Below are positions 18,241-26,166 of a DNA stretch of 64,000 nt, in pieces (the first letter of the stretch is position 1; every line of letters starts with the position of its first letter). Source of the DNA: Actinomyces sp. oral taxon 897 (GTDB lineage Bacteria > Actinomycetota > Actinomycetes > Actinomycetales > Actinomycetaceae); assembly GCF_002999235.1 (NCBI RefSeq), contig NZ_CP027236.1, positions 2,666,001-2,730,000 on the forward strand, read 5' to 3'. A model generated the notes under the pieces. It worked only from the letters and a program-made list of their open reading frames with translations, was not told the origin of the DNA and ran no database searches. Both the position numbers and the translations under genes were made by a program.

Positions 18241-18345
18241 GGTACCCGGCACCCGCTCGTAGCCGGACGAGTCGGTGAGGGATGAGGCGGGGACGGGTGG
18301 ACGGCTGCGGGTACCTGCCCGTAGCCGGACGAGCCGGGTGATGGG
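18241..18345. repeat. Imperfect direct repeat, about 62-bp period
   Basis: CGTAGCCGGACGAG occurs at 18258 and 18320, each preceded by GGTACC and followed by a CGGGTGA-like sequence. Located upstream of greA. No gene lies in 18208-18505. Confidence 0.6.
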
Positions 18346-18505
18346 CGGGCAGTCTACCGCGCCCCGTAGGCGTGAGAACAGATCTGTGGCGTGTGAGGTC
18401 GGGGGCGCAGGCCGACGGCGCCCGTGCCAGGGGCGGGGGCGCGTGCGGGGTGGTTCCCTGGCCGGGTGCTCCTGGCTGATGATGACGATGACGAACAAAG
18501 CTGGT

Positions 18506-19052
18506 GTCTTAATGCACCTAGCGGTGCGGGGTGCTCCCTGACTACGAGGTTCAAGCTCGTTTGGTCTGTCCAGGGACGGTCTTAATGCACCTAGCGGTGC
18601 GGGGTGCTCCCTGACGTGACCATAACTGTCGCCTGCCTTGGGCTGTCAGCGTCTTAATGCACCTAGCGGTGCGGGATGCTCCCTGACTACCTTTACGAGT
18701 ATAGGTATGGAGAGAACGAGAGTCTTAATGCACCTAGCGGTGCGGGGTGCTCCCTGACTGTCGTCACGAAGGGCGGCTGGCCCGCCATGTGGGAGTCTTA
18801 ATGCACCTAGCGGTGCGGGGTGCTCCCTGACTCGCCGTTATCTGTATCGCCGGCGCTGCTGGCGTTCAGTCTTAATGCACCTAGCGGTGCGGGGTGCTCC
18901 CTGACTCGCCGTTATCTGTATCGCCGGCGCTGCTGGCGTTCAGTCTTAATGCACCTAGCGGTGCGGGGTGCTCCCTGACGGAGCGAGCCTGATGAGTGCC
19001 ATTGAACGGTTCCCTGTCTTAATGCACCTAGCGGTGCGGGGTGCTCCCTGAC
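18506..19052. CRISPR. CRISPR array, 8 repeats of 37 bp, 7 spacers
   Basis: Repeats begin at 18506, 18579, 18651, 18722, 18795, 18869, 18943 and 19016, each starting GTCTTAATGCACC and ending GTGCTCCCTGAC. They are identical except for a G-to-A change in the third. Spacers are 34-37 bp. Spacers 5 (18832-18868) and 6 (18906-18942) are identical. The repeat holds a hairpin GCACC-TAGC-GGTGC. No cas gene is present in the window. Orientation is unresolved because neither flank shows an obvious AT-rich leader. Confidence 0.97.
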
Positions 19053-19378
19053 CCCTGCCTCTGGGAGCCGCGTGATTGCAACGTTTCCAGGGGCTGGATC
19101 GCCACCGGCCCTGTGGGGCCCTTCCGGCAGGTGGCTGGAGCACCCCATTTCTACCACCTTTCGTTGGTATGACGCCACTCGCCACCGACGGCCCCAGAGG
19201 CGGATCCGGCGCCGGCTTTGGACGAGACCATGCGGAAAAGTGGCAGTCAGACGGGGTGTCCCGCACCACATTGATGGTGACCAACGTCACAAGTTCGGCC
19301 AGCCTCAAGCGTGGTTCTCAACCCCGCGGGCACCCGCACCTACGCCCCCTCCCCTCATCAGATCCCCCGGTACAAACC
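19053..19378. other. 326-bp region after the CRISPR array
   Basis: No gene seen. It contains a segment around 19166-19190 (TCGTTGGTATGACGCCACT) that resembles TCGTTGGAATGACGCCACT at 21364 inside a different repeat element. It may carry the array leader or trailer. Confidence 0.4.
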
Positions 19379-20697
19379 CTAGCTGTGCGACCTCCTGGCC
19401 TTCTCCGCTTTTCTGGCCGCCTTGGCCGCGGCCTTCTTAACCGCCTTGCGCGTGCCCTTCCCGGTCTTACCGAGCTTAGCGGCCTTTCCGCCCTTGGAGG
19501 GCTTCCCGGCGCTCTTGGATCCCTTCCCTCCCTTACCCGGATGCTTCCCGGCGTCGTCGGCCACCTGCTGGGCAGCCGGGCTGGCAGCACCACCCGAGCC
19601 AGCCCCCACGGACTGGGCCGGGGCGGCCCCGGGAGCAGCCCCCGGCGCGGGGGCGGGCGTCGGGGCGGGCTCGGCGGAGAACACCAGGATGGTGGCGGCG
19701 TCCTCGATAACGGTGATACGGGCGTCCACCTTGGCGAGCTTGGCCTGGATCCTGGCGTCGTAGCGGGCCAGGGCCTGCGGCGAGAGGGTGGCACGCACGC
19801 GGTCGCGCTCGGTGTCCACGTCAAAGCGGGCGGGTGGCCAGTGGACCTCGATCTCCGCCAGGGAGCGCAGCAGCATCTCGGTGACGGCCAGGCGCGAGTA
19901 CCACTTGTTGTCCGCCGGGATGACGTACCAGGGGGCCTCCTCAAAGCTCGTGGCCCGCAGCACCCGCTCGTAGATGGACTGGTAGTTGAACCACTGCCCA
20001 CGCACGTTCATGTCGTTACCGGAGTACTTCCAGCGCTTGTCCGGGCGGTCCACGCGCTCCAGCAGCCGTAGGCCCTGCTCCTCGTAGGAGACCATGAGGG
20101 CGATCTTGACGACCGTGGTGCCCTGGTCGATCAGCTGGCGCTCAAAGTCGTGGATCTGGCCGACGTACCGGTCGAACCCCTCGTCGTCCAGGGTGCCGGC
20201 CGCCCCGGGGACCAGCACGTCCTCGTAGTGGGAGCGGTCGAACAGCCCGATGGTGCCCGGCCCGGGCACGGCCTTCCAGATACGCCACAGGAAGTCGTGC
20301 TCCTTCTCCTCGGGGTGGGGGCCTTGAAGGCGGTCATCCGCACCCCCTGCGGGTCCACGAGCCCCATGACGTGACGCGCGATCCCGCCCTTGCCCGCGGT
20401 GTCCAGGCCCTGGGCGACCACCAGCACGCGACGGTCGGACCCCTCCTTGGCGGCGGCGAACAGCTTCTCCTGGAGCGCCCCGAGCAGGGGGGTGACCGCC
20501 GCGGTGTAGGCGACGGCGTCGGACTCGCTGCCCGCCCAGCCGGGGGTGGCGGCGCGGTCCATGGAGGCCAGGTGGAAGTGCTCGTCCACGCGCAGGGCCT
20601 CGCGCGGATCCTCCACCCACCGGTTGGTGGCTGTGCCCAGGACGATCTCCAGGGGATTGGCGTCCCCGTAGGCGTGCTTCTTGCCGTTCTTGCTCAT
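19379..20697 (-). pseudogene. Polyphosphate kinase 2 family gene with a frameshift
   Basis: PPK2 enzymes transfer phosphate between polyphosphate and nucleotides. The first part, from ATG 20697 (AGGAGG 7 nt upstream), reads through VLVVAQGLDTAGKGGIARHV (Walker A) to MTAFKAPTP. The rest (EEKEHDFLWRIWKAVPG, then IGLFDRSHYEDVLVPG and so on) is in another frame. The break is at the C run antisense to 20312-20315, where one missing C would restore the frame. All downstream motifs are intact, so this may be a real mutation, a phase-variable tract or a sequence error. The C-terminus has an added Ala/Pro linker and a histone-like Lys/Gly/Ala tail of about 60 residues. Confidence 0.85.
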
Positions 20698-20815
20698 GGC
20701 GTGCCTCCTGAGGCAGGGCGTGGGGCGACTGGCCTCCAGGGTATAGCAACCTGTGGGGAAAGTGTTGGAACTGAGCGGGTTTCCCGGATCTGACCAGGTC
20801 GACGCCGGGGCTCGA

Positions 20816-20969
20816 CGTGTGCCAGGGGGGCGCCTGCTGGTGGCTTCCGGGATCTGGCGGTCAGGGCGGGGCCCGGCGTGTGCCAGGGGGCGTGGGTGCC
20901 GCGCTGTCCCGGCCCCGGATTCGTGCCCCCCACGTCGTGTGTGCCAGGGGGGGCGTGGGTGCTGCACCG
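20816..20969. repeat. Degenerate array, GTGCCAGGGGG core, 61-bp period
   Basis: The core GTGCCAGGGGG followed by CGTGGGTG occurs at 20819, 20880 and 20941, exactly 61 bp apart. Weaker versions (GTGCC...GGGTGGGTG) follow near 20997, 21061 and 21126. The conserved block is about 20 bp, less than a full CRISPR repeat, so this is at best a decayed array. Confidence 0.5.
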
Positions 20970-21214
20970 GCAGCTCCCACGTCTGCCAGCACCGTGGTGC
21001 CTGGGTGCGGGTGGGTGACGGCGCCTCTGGCTGGACCCTGAGCCTGTCCCTAGCCGCATGGTGCCTGGGTAAGTACAGGTGGGTGGCGGCGGGAGGGCGC
21101 TCAGGCGTCGCAGGGAGCGGCGTGGTGCCGTGGTGGGGTGGGTAGTGCGGGTGCTGCGTCCAAGGTCCCAACTGGTGGTCGCGGACAGGCCCATCCACTG
21201 GGCCAGCTGGCGGA

Positions 21215-21415
21215 GTTGCACATTCTTTTTACAATCAGCGATCAGTAAACGGCGGAATCATGCGGATCTGCCAGACGGTCCGGGCCCGGGAAACAGGATG
21301 AATGTGCAACGACGTCCGAGTTGCACATTCATCTTGTCCCCGGACGCCTCCCGGGCCGGGAAATCGTTGGAATGACGCCACTGGCCCGGCCAGGGCCCCA
21401 GGATAAATGTGCAAC
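21215..21415. repeat. Two tandem 96-bp units with inverted ends
   Basis: Unit 1 (21215-21310) and unit 2 (21320-21415) each begin GTTGCACATTC and end (G)AATGTGCAAC, separated by 9 bp (GACGTCCGA). The facing ends of the two units also form a palindrome. The interiors are only weakly similar. No coding potential. Confidence 0.75.
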
Positions 21416-21812
21416 TACCGGGTGCCTGCTGGCGGTCCCGCTGCTTTCCCGGTCTGTTGGTGCGGTCCACTATCCGGGTGCCTGCGGGCGCCTGCCGGCA
21501 AGGAGCCGTGGGCGCGCCTCGCCGCACGCTACCCGGGTGCCTGCCGACGGGGCACGCCCCGCGGGCGCCCCGTCCCCCAGGCACCAGGCCCGCCAGCACC
21601 CCGGCCAGGTCGGCGCGCCCCGCGGGCGTCTCCCGTAACCAGGTCCTGCCCTGCTCGCGCTAAGAAAGGGGCAGGGTGGTCCTCCTGGTGGGGGGCCGCC
21701 TGGGGTATGACCATTGCTGCTCGGGGTCGAGCAGGGGTGGTCCTCCTGGCGGGGGAGTGCCCGTGCCCTGCGGTTGGTGCGCCTGGCCCTGGCGGGGGCC
21801 GGTGCGGTGTCT

Positions 21813-21925
21813 AGCGGAACATTTTGTGCACAGGGTAACCGATTGCGCAGAAAGTGACCCGGATTCGTTACCTTCTGCGCAAAACGTCACCCTGTGCACA
21901 AAATGTCTCGCTCTGCACAAAATGT
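21813..21925 (+). repeat. Interspersed nested palindrome, copy 2
   Basis: Starts AGCGGAACATTTTGTGCACA and pairs with CCTGTGCACAAAATGT ending at 21906. Inner arm GCGCAGAAAGT pairs with ACCTTCTGCGC; a further CACAAAATGT follows. Very close to copy 1. Confidence 0.9.
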
Positions 21926-21942
21926 TCTCCTGCGCCGTTATC

Positions 21943-22153
21943 CCCTAATCCCTGGCGTGCCCGGTAGGTGAGGATACCGAGCACCCGGGCGACGCGCCGG
22001 GTGCCCTAATCCCTGGCGTGCCCGGTAGGCGCCCCGCGGGCCAGGGCGTAGGAGCACAGGTTCCCCCTGATCCTCGGTGTGCCCGGTAGGCGCGACGACC
22101 CCGCGCTGGGCCGAGCATGTCACGGCCCTAATCCCTGGCGTGCCCGGTAGGCG
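21943..22153. CRISPR. CRISPR-like array, 4 repeats of 28 bp, exact 61-bp period
   Basis: Repeats begin at 21943, 22004, 22065 and 22126 with 33-bp unrelated spacers. Copies 2 and 4 are identical, copy 1 differs at one base (27th) and copy 3 at several. The core is CCCTAATCCCTGGCGTGCCC followed by GGTAGG. A diverged fifth copy begins near 22195, off the period. The 28+33 geometry is that of type I-E arrays, and the reverse complement (CTACCGGGCACGCCAGGGAT) resembles I-E repeats. No cas genes are present and the spacers are GC-rich like host DNA, so it may be a decayed array or another repeat class. Confidence 0.6.
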
Positions 22154-22275
22154 CTGGCCAGCCAGGCCCTCAATGGGCAGAGGGTAAGAGGGTAGCCCGA
22201 TCCTCGGCGTGACCAGCTGGTGTGACCAGTAGGCACCCCCGCCCTGACCCCCGCAATCAGGTCCTTGCTCTGTCT

Positions 22276-22341
22276 ACGTTATAAGTACCGTTCTCACGAG
22301 GAACAAGTACCGTTCTCGCGGCGAATAAGTACCGTTCTCGC
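22276..22341 (-). repeat. 22-bp tandem repeat cluster 4 (3 units)
   Basis: Three units of GYGAGAACGGTACTTRTT on the minus strand at an exact 22-bp period, just downstream of the minus-strand trhA-like gene. The last unit diverges at its end. Confidence 0.9.
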
Positions 22342-22366
22342 GACTGGGTGCGGGCCCGGCGGGCGG

Positions 22367-23212
22367 TCAGCCCAGGATGGCCAGGTAGCAGGCCACGCAC
22401 TGGCAGATCCAGGCGGCCACCGTGCACACGTGGAAGACCTCGTGGAAGCCGAACCAGCGGGGCAGCGGGTCGGGGTGCTTGCGGGCGTAGACCACGGCAC
22501 CGGCCGTGTAGATGACGCCGCCGGCGATAATGAGCAGCACCGTGGCCGCCCCGCCCGCGCGCCAGAAGGTGGGCAGGAACCAGATGGCCACCCAGCCCAG
22601 GAGCACGTACAGGCCGGTGGACAGCCACCGGGGTGCCTTGGCCCACGCCAGGCAGGAGATGATCCCGCCCACGGCCCCGGCCCACACGATCCCCAGGACC
22701 AGGCGGGCCGTGCTCGTCGGCAGCAGGGCCACCGACAGGGGCGTGTAGGTGCCGGCGATGAGCAGGTAGATATTGGCGTGGTCGAGCTGCTGGAGGGTGC
22801 GACTGACCCGCTGGGGCCAGTGCCCGTTGCCAATGTGGTAGACCCCGGAGTTGGCGAAGAGCAGCAGGGAGCAGGTCAGGTAGACGGCGCACGCCCAGGC
22901 CAGGGGCGCCGTGGGGGCCAGGGCGGTCAGGGTGATGCAGGCTGACAGGGCCAGGGGCGCCGTGGCGGCGTGGATCCAGCCGCGCAGCCGGGGCTTGACG
23001 GCCAGGAAGGCCGCGTTGGCGCTCGCTGCTGCGGCACGCGCCTGGGCGGCGGCAATGCGGGCCTGGGCCGCTGCCGTGGAGGCGGCGGCGCTGGCGGCCT
23101 GGGTGGCTGAGGCCGCGGCCTGGGTGGCCGCCCGACTGGCGGCCTGGGTCGCGGCGCGGGCGGCCGCGCCAGCGGTCTCGGCAGGGGTCGGGCTGTGCGA
23201 TGTCGAAGTCAT
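22367..23212 (-). CDS. PAQR/hemolysin III family membrane protein
   Basis: Seven-helix membrane protein of 281 residues in the TrhA/YqfA (hemolysin III) branch of the PAQR family. Putative metal-site motifs are LLLFANSGVYHIGN near helix 2 and RWFGFHEVFHVCTVAA near the last helix; QLDHANIYLLIAGTYTPL is a further hallmark. An N-terminal extension of about 65 residues is Ala/Gln/Thr-rich with repeated ATQAA motifs, probably helical. GAGGAGCC precedes the ATG at 23212. A strong palindrome lies upstream, so the gene is likely repressor-controlled. TrhA proteins are linked to membrane homeostasis. Confidence 0.92.
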   Translation of the reverse strand: MTSTSHSPTPAETAGAAARAATQAASRAATQAAASATQAASAAASTAAAQARIAAAQARAAAASANAAFLAVKPRLRGWIHAATAPLALSACITLTALAPTAPLAWACAVYLTCSLLLFANSGVYHIGNGHWPQRVSRTLQQLDHANIYLLIAGTYTPLSVALLPTSTARLVLGIVWAGAVGGIISCLAWAKAPRWLSTGLYVLLGWVAIWFLPTFWRAGGAATVLLIIAGGVIYTAGAVVYARKHPDPLPRWFGFHEVFHVCTVAAWICQCVACYLAILG

Positions 23213-23247
23213 GGCTCCTCCTCATGGCACGGCAGCCGTGCGAACGG

Positions 23248-23273
23248 CGTAACTTACGATTCCGTAAGTTACG
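23248..23273. promoter_or_regulatory. TetR-type operator between trhA-like gene and uppS
   Basis: Perfect inverted repeat CGTAACTTACG-ATTC-CGTAAGTTACG. Overlapping its right arm, GTTACGGTACCGTAGG forms a second, weaker palindrome. It sits 36 bp upstream of the trhA-like start. Long arms with a 4-bp centre suit a dimeric TetR-like repressor; none is encoded nearby. Confidence 0.6.
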
Positions 23274-23395
23274 GTACCGTAGGTTCCTGGGAGCGGCGAC
23301 ACCCTCGGCAGTGACCTACAACGCGATACGGTAGTGGTGGCGTCGGGCCCCCCGCACGCCGTCCCGGCACCCCCGCCCTGGCGTCAAGGAGAGGC

Positions 23396-24187
23396 ATGGC
23401 ACGCGACAACCTCCTCTACGAGATCTACGCGCGTCGACTGGCGTCCCAGGTGCCGCCCGAGCGCGTCCCCGCCCACGTCGGGGTCATCCTGGACGGCAAC
23501 CGCCGCTGGGCCAGGGCCATGGGGTTCGTCGCCTCCCAGGGGCACCAGCGCGGCGCGGCCAAGATCGCCGACTTCCTCACCTGGGCTCGCGACGCCGGTG
23601 TGCGCGTGGTCACCCTGTGGCTGCTGAGCACGGACAACCTCGACCGCGACCCCGCCGAGCTGGCCCCGCTGCTGGACATTATCGCCACCGCCGTCGAGGG
23701 GCTGGCTGCCCAGGGCTGCTGGTGCCTGCGCCTGGTGGGGGCCGTGGAGCTCCTGCCCCAGGCCGTGGCCGTGCGCCTGCGCGACGCCGTCGCCCTCACC
23801 CAGGCCCCCCCCGACCCCGGCTCCGGGGCCCCGGGCGAGGCCCTCATGGAGGTCAATATCGCCGTCGGCTACGGGGGACGCCACGAGATCGCCGACGCCG
23901 TGCGGGCCATCCTGCGCGAGCGGGCCCAGGAGGGTGACACCCTGGAGGCGGTGGCCGCCTCCCTGACCGAGGAGGACATCTCCGCCCACCTCTACACCCG
24001 CGGGCAGCCCGACCCCGACCTGGTCATCCGCACCTCGGGGGAGCAGCGCCTGAGCGGTTTCATGCTGTGGCAGTCGGTCCACTCCGAGTTCTACTTCTGC
24101 GACGTCAACTGGCCGGCCTTCCGGCGCGTCGACTTCCTCCGGGCCCTGCGTGACTACGCCGGCCGCGAGCGCCGCCTGGGGCGCTAG
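23396..24187 (+). CDS. uppS: Polyprenyl diphosphate synthase (isoprenyl transferase)
   Basis: Cis-prenyltransferase of 263 residues that makes the lipid carrier for cell-wall synthesis. The P-loop-like HVGVILDGNRRWARAMG holds the catalytic Asp. WLLSTDNLDRDPAEL is the conserved substrate-binding block, and RTSGEQRLSGFMLWQSVHSEFYF is the C-terminal signature. AAGGAGAGG precedes ATG 23396. Actinobacteria often have two such enzymes (short and long chain); product length cannot be set from sequence. After the stop, GTCAGGCGGG-like short repeats occupy about 24207-24280. Confidence 0.95.
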   Translation: MARDNLLYEIYARRLASQVPPERVPAHVGVILDGNRRWARAMGFVASQGHQRGAAKIADFLTWARDAGVRVVTLWLLSTDNLDRDPAELAPLLDIIATAVEGLAAQGCWCLRLVGAVELLPQAVAVRLRDAVALTQAPPDPGSGAPGEALMEVNIAVGYGGRHEIADAVRAILRERAQEGDTLEAVAASLTEEDISAHLYTRGQPDPDLVIRTSGEQRLSGFMLWQSVHSEFYFCDVNWPAFRRVDFLRALRDYAGRERRLGR

Positions 24188-24354
24188 CTGGCTCCCGGGC
24201 CGGGCCCGTCAGGCGGGCAGTCTGTCAGGCGGGTGGCTCGTCAGGAAGGCTTGTTAGGCGGAGCCGTCAGGCGGGCGGCCCGACGGCGCCATATACCGGA
24301 CACCCGTACCACGCATCTGCGACAATGTGAGGACTACCATATGGAAAGGTCCTC

Positions 24355-25671
24355 ATGATGCGCACCTACGTCCTGGACACCTCCGTCCTCCTGTCTGACC
24401 CCCGGGCGCTGACCCGCTTCGCCGAGCACGAGGTGGTCCTGCCCGTCGTCGTCATTACCGAGCTGGAGGGCAAGCGCCACCACCCCGAGCTCGGCTACTT
24501 CGCCCGCTGCGCCCTGCGGCTGCTGGACGCCCTGCGGGAGCGCTACGGCCGCCTGGACAGGCCCATCCCGGTCAACGACCACGGCGGCACCCTGCGCGTG
24601 GAGCTGGGCCACACCGACGCCACCGAGCTGCCCGAGGGGGTGCGGCTGGGGGACAACGACACCCGCGTCCTGTCGGTGGCCGCCGCCCTGGCCGCACGCG
24701 GCTCCCGGGTCACCGTGGTCTCCAAGGACCTGCCCATGCGCATTAAGGCCGCCTCCGTGGGCCTGGACGCCGACGAGTACCGCGCCCAGCTCGCCGTGGA
24801 CTCCGGTTACACGGGCATGACCCGCGCCGTCCTCAGCGAGGAGGAGATGGCGCGCCTGTGGGAGGAGAACGTCCTGGACCCCGCCGACCTGGAGATCCCC
24901 GAGAGCCGCGAGGAGCTGGGCACCCAGTGCGTCAACACCGGCGTGGTGCTGACCTCACCGCGCGGCTCGGCCCTGGCCACCCTCACCCCCGCCGGCCTGC
25001 GGCCGGTGCGCGCTGGCCTGGAGGTCTTCGGCCTGCGCGGACGCAGCGCCGAGCAGCGCGTGGGCCTGGACCACCTGCTCAACCCCGATATCGGCATTGT
25101 CTCCCTGGGTGGGCGCGCCGGCACCGGCAAGTCCGCCCTGGCCCTGTGCGCGGGGCTCGACGCCGTGGTCAACCGCCAGGAGCACCGCAAGGTCATGGTC
25201 TTCCGGCCCCTGTACGCCGTGGGCGGGCAGACCCTGGGCTTCCTGCCCGGCAACGACGCCGAGAAGATGGCGCCCTGGTCCGAGGCGGTCTTTGACACCC
25301 TGTCCTCGGTGGTGGCGCCCTCCCGCATCGACCAGGTCCTGGCCAACAAGCAGATCGAGGTCCTGCCCCTGACCCACATCCGGGGCCGCAGCCTCCACGA
25401 CGCCTTCGTCATTGTGGACGAGGCCCAGTCCCTGGAGCGCAATGTCCTGCTCACCGTGCTCTCCCGCGTGGGCCAGAACTCCAAGGTGGTCCTCACCCAC
25501 GACGTCGCCCAGCGCGACAACCTGCGCGTGGGCCGGTGGGACGGGGTGGCCGCGGTCATTGAGGTCCTCAAGGGGCACTCGATCTTCGCCCATGTGGACC
25601 TGGTGCGTACCGAGCGCAGCGAGATCGCCGAGCTGGTGGCGAACCTCCTGGACGAGGTGCCCCTGTACTGA
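24355..25671 (+). CDS. PhoH-like protein with N-terminal PIN domain (PhoH2)
   Basis: 438 residues: an N-terminal PIN nuclease domain ([42 protein letters not shown], the acidic residues being the metal site) and a C-terminal PhoH ATPase with Walker [14 protein letters not shown] and Walker [14 protein letters not shown]. This is the PhoH2 architecture, proposed to be a sequence-specific RNA helicase-RNase. The ATG pair at 24355/24358 follows GGAAAGG. There is no separate antitoxin-like gene upstream of the kind reported for some PhoH2 loci. Confidence 0.94.
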   Translation: MMRTYVLDTSVLLSDPRALTRFAEHEVVLPVVVITELEGKRHHPELGYFARCALRLLDALRERYGRLDRPIPVNDHGGTLRVELGHTDATELPEGVRLGDNDTRVLSVAAALAARGSRVTVVSKDLPMRIKAASVGLDADEYRAQLAVDSGYTGMTRAVLSEEEMARLWEENVLDPADLEIPESREELGTQCVNTGVVLTSPRGSALATLTPAGLRPVRAGLEVFGLRGRSAEQRVGLDHLLNPDIGIVSLGGRAGTGKSALALCAGLDAVVNRQEHRKVMVFRPLYAVGGQTLGFLPGNDAEKMAPWSEAVFDTLSSVVAPSRIDQVLANKQIEVLPLTHIRGRSLHDAFVIVDEAQSLERNVLLTVLSRVGQNSKVVLTHDVAQRDNLRVGRWDGVAAVIEVLKGHSIFAHVDLVRTERSEIAELVANLLDEVPLY

Positions 25672-26166
25672 GGCGCTGCACTGAGGTTTCCTTGTACTGA
25701 GTACCGAGGCGCTCCTGGTGTACTGCAAGGCGTTGTTCGCCGGTCCTGCCCGAGGTGGCGCGGGCGGCGCCTGCCTCGCCCGGGGGCGGCGGGTGGGACG
25801 TTGGGTGGCTCCTGGGTCAGGGCCTGACGGCCGCCTCGCCCGGGGATGGCGGGTGGGACTGGTGAGACTGGTGGGACGGGACCAGCGGGTCCGGTGGCGG
25901 GGCCGGCGGGGTTACCCGGGCTGTGCCCATTGCCAGGGCGGGCCTGGGCGCCGGTGAGGAGGCGCGTGCCAGCCCAGGGTGAGGAGGCGCGCGCCAGCCC
26001 AGGGGGCAGACGACGGCGCCTGCGGCAGAGGTCGCAGGCACCGTCGTGGCACTTAGTGCAGCCCCGGGTGCGCCAAGGGCGGACCGGAGGGGCGGGGCAC
26101 TGGGCTAGGGCCAGCGCCTGGGCTCAGTGCTACAGGGCGCTGGCCACGGGCCCAGCCCCCGGCGGC
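25672..26166. other. 495-bp intergenic region with short repeats
   Basis: No gene recognised. It contains a tandem duplication of a 25-bp unit (TGAGGAGGCGCGTGCCAGCC...) at about 25953-26002, several CGCCCGGGGRTGGCGGGTGG-like repeats, and the terminator at 26011. Confidence 0.5.
26011..26046. terminator. Bidirectional terminator between phoH2 and the PfkB gene
   Basis: CGACGGCGCCTGCG / CGCAGGCACCGTCG arms (14 bp, one mismatch) with an 8-nt loop between convergent genes. Confidence 0.7.

Larger units (their letters stand above)
20698..22366. other. 1.7-kb gene-free, repeat-dense region
   Basis: No convincing gene. In order it holds a degenerate 61-bp-period array (20816-20969 with weaker copies to about 21160), two 96-bp inverted-repeat units (21215-21415), the second nested palindrome (21813-21925), a CRISPR-like array (21943-22153) and a 22-bp repeat cluster (22276-22341). 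Confidence 0.6.

Noticed and set aside
20305..20320. Programmed frameshift in PPK2
   Set aside because: No slippery heptamer with downstream pseudoknot is apparent, and PPK2 is not known to use one; mutation or sequence error is simpler.
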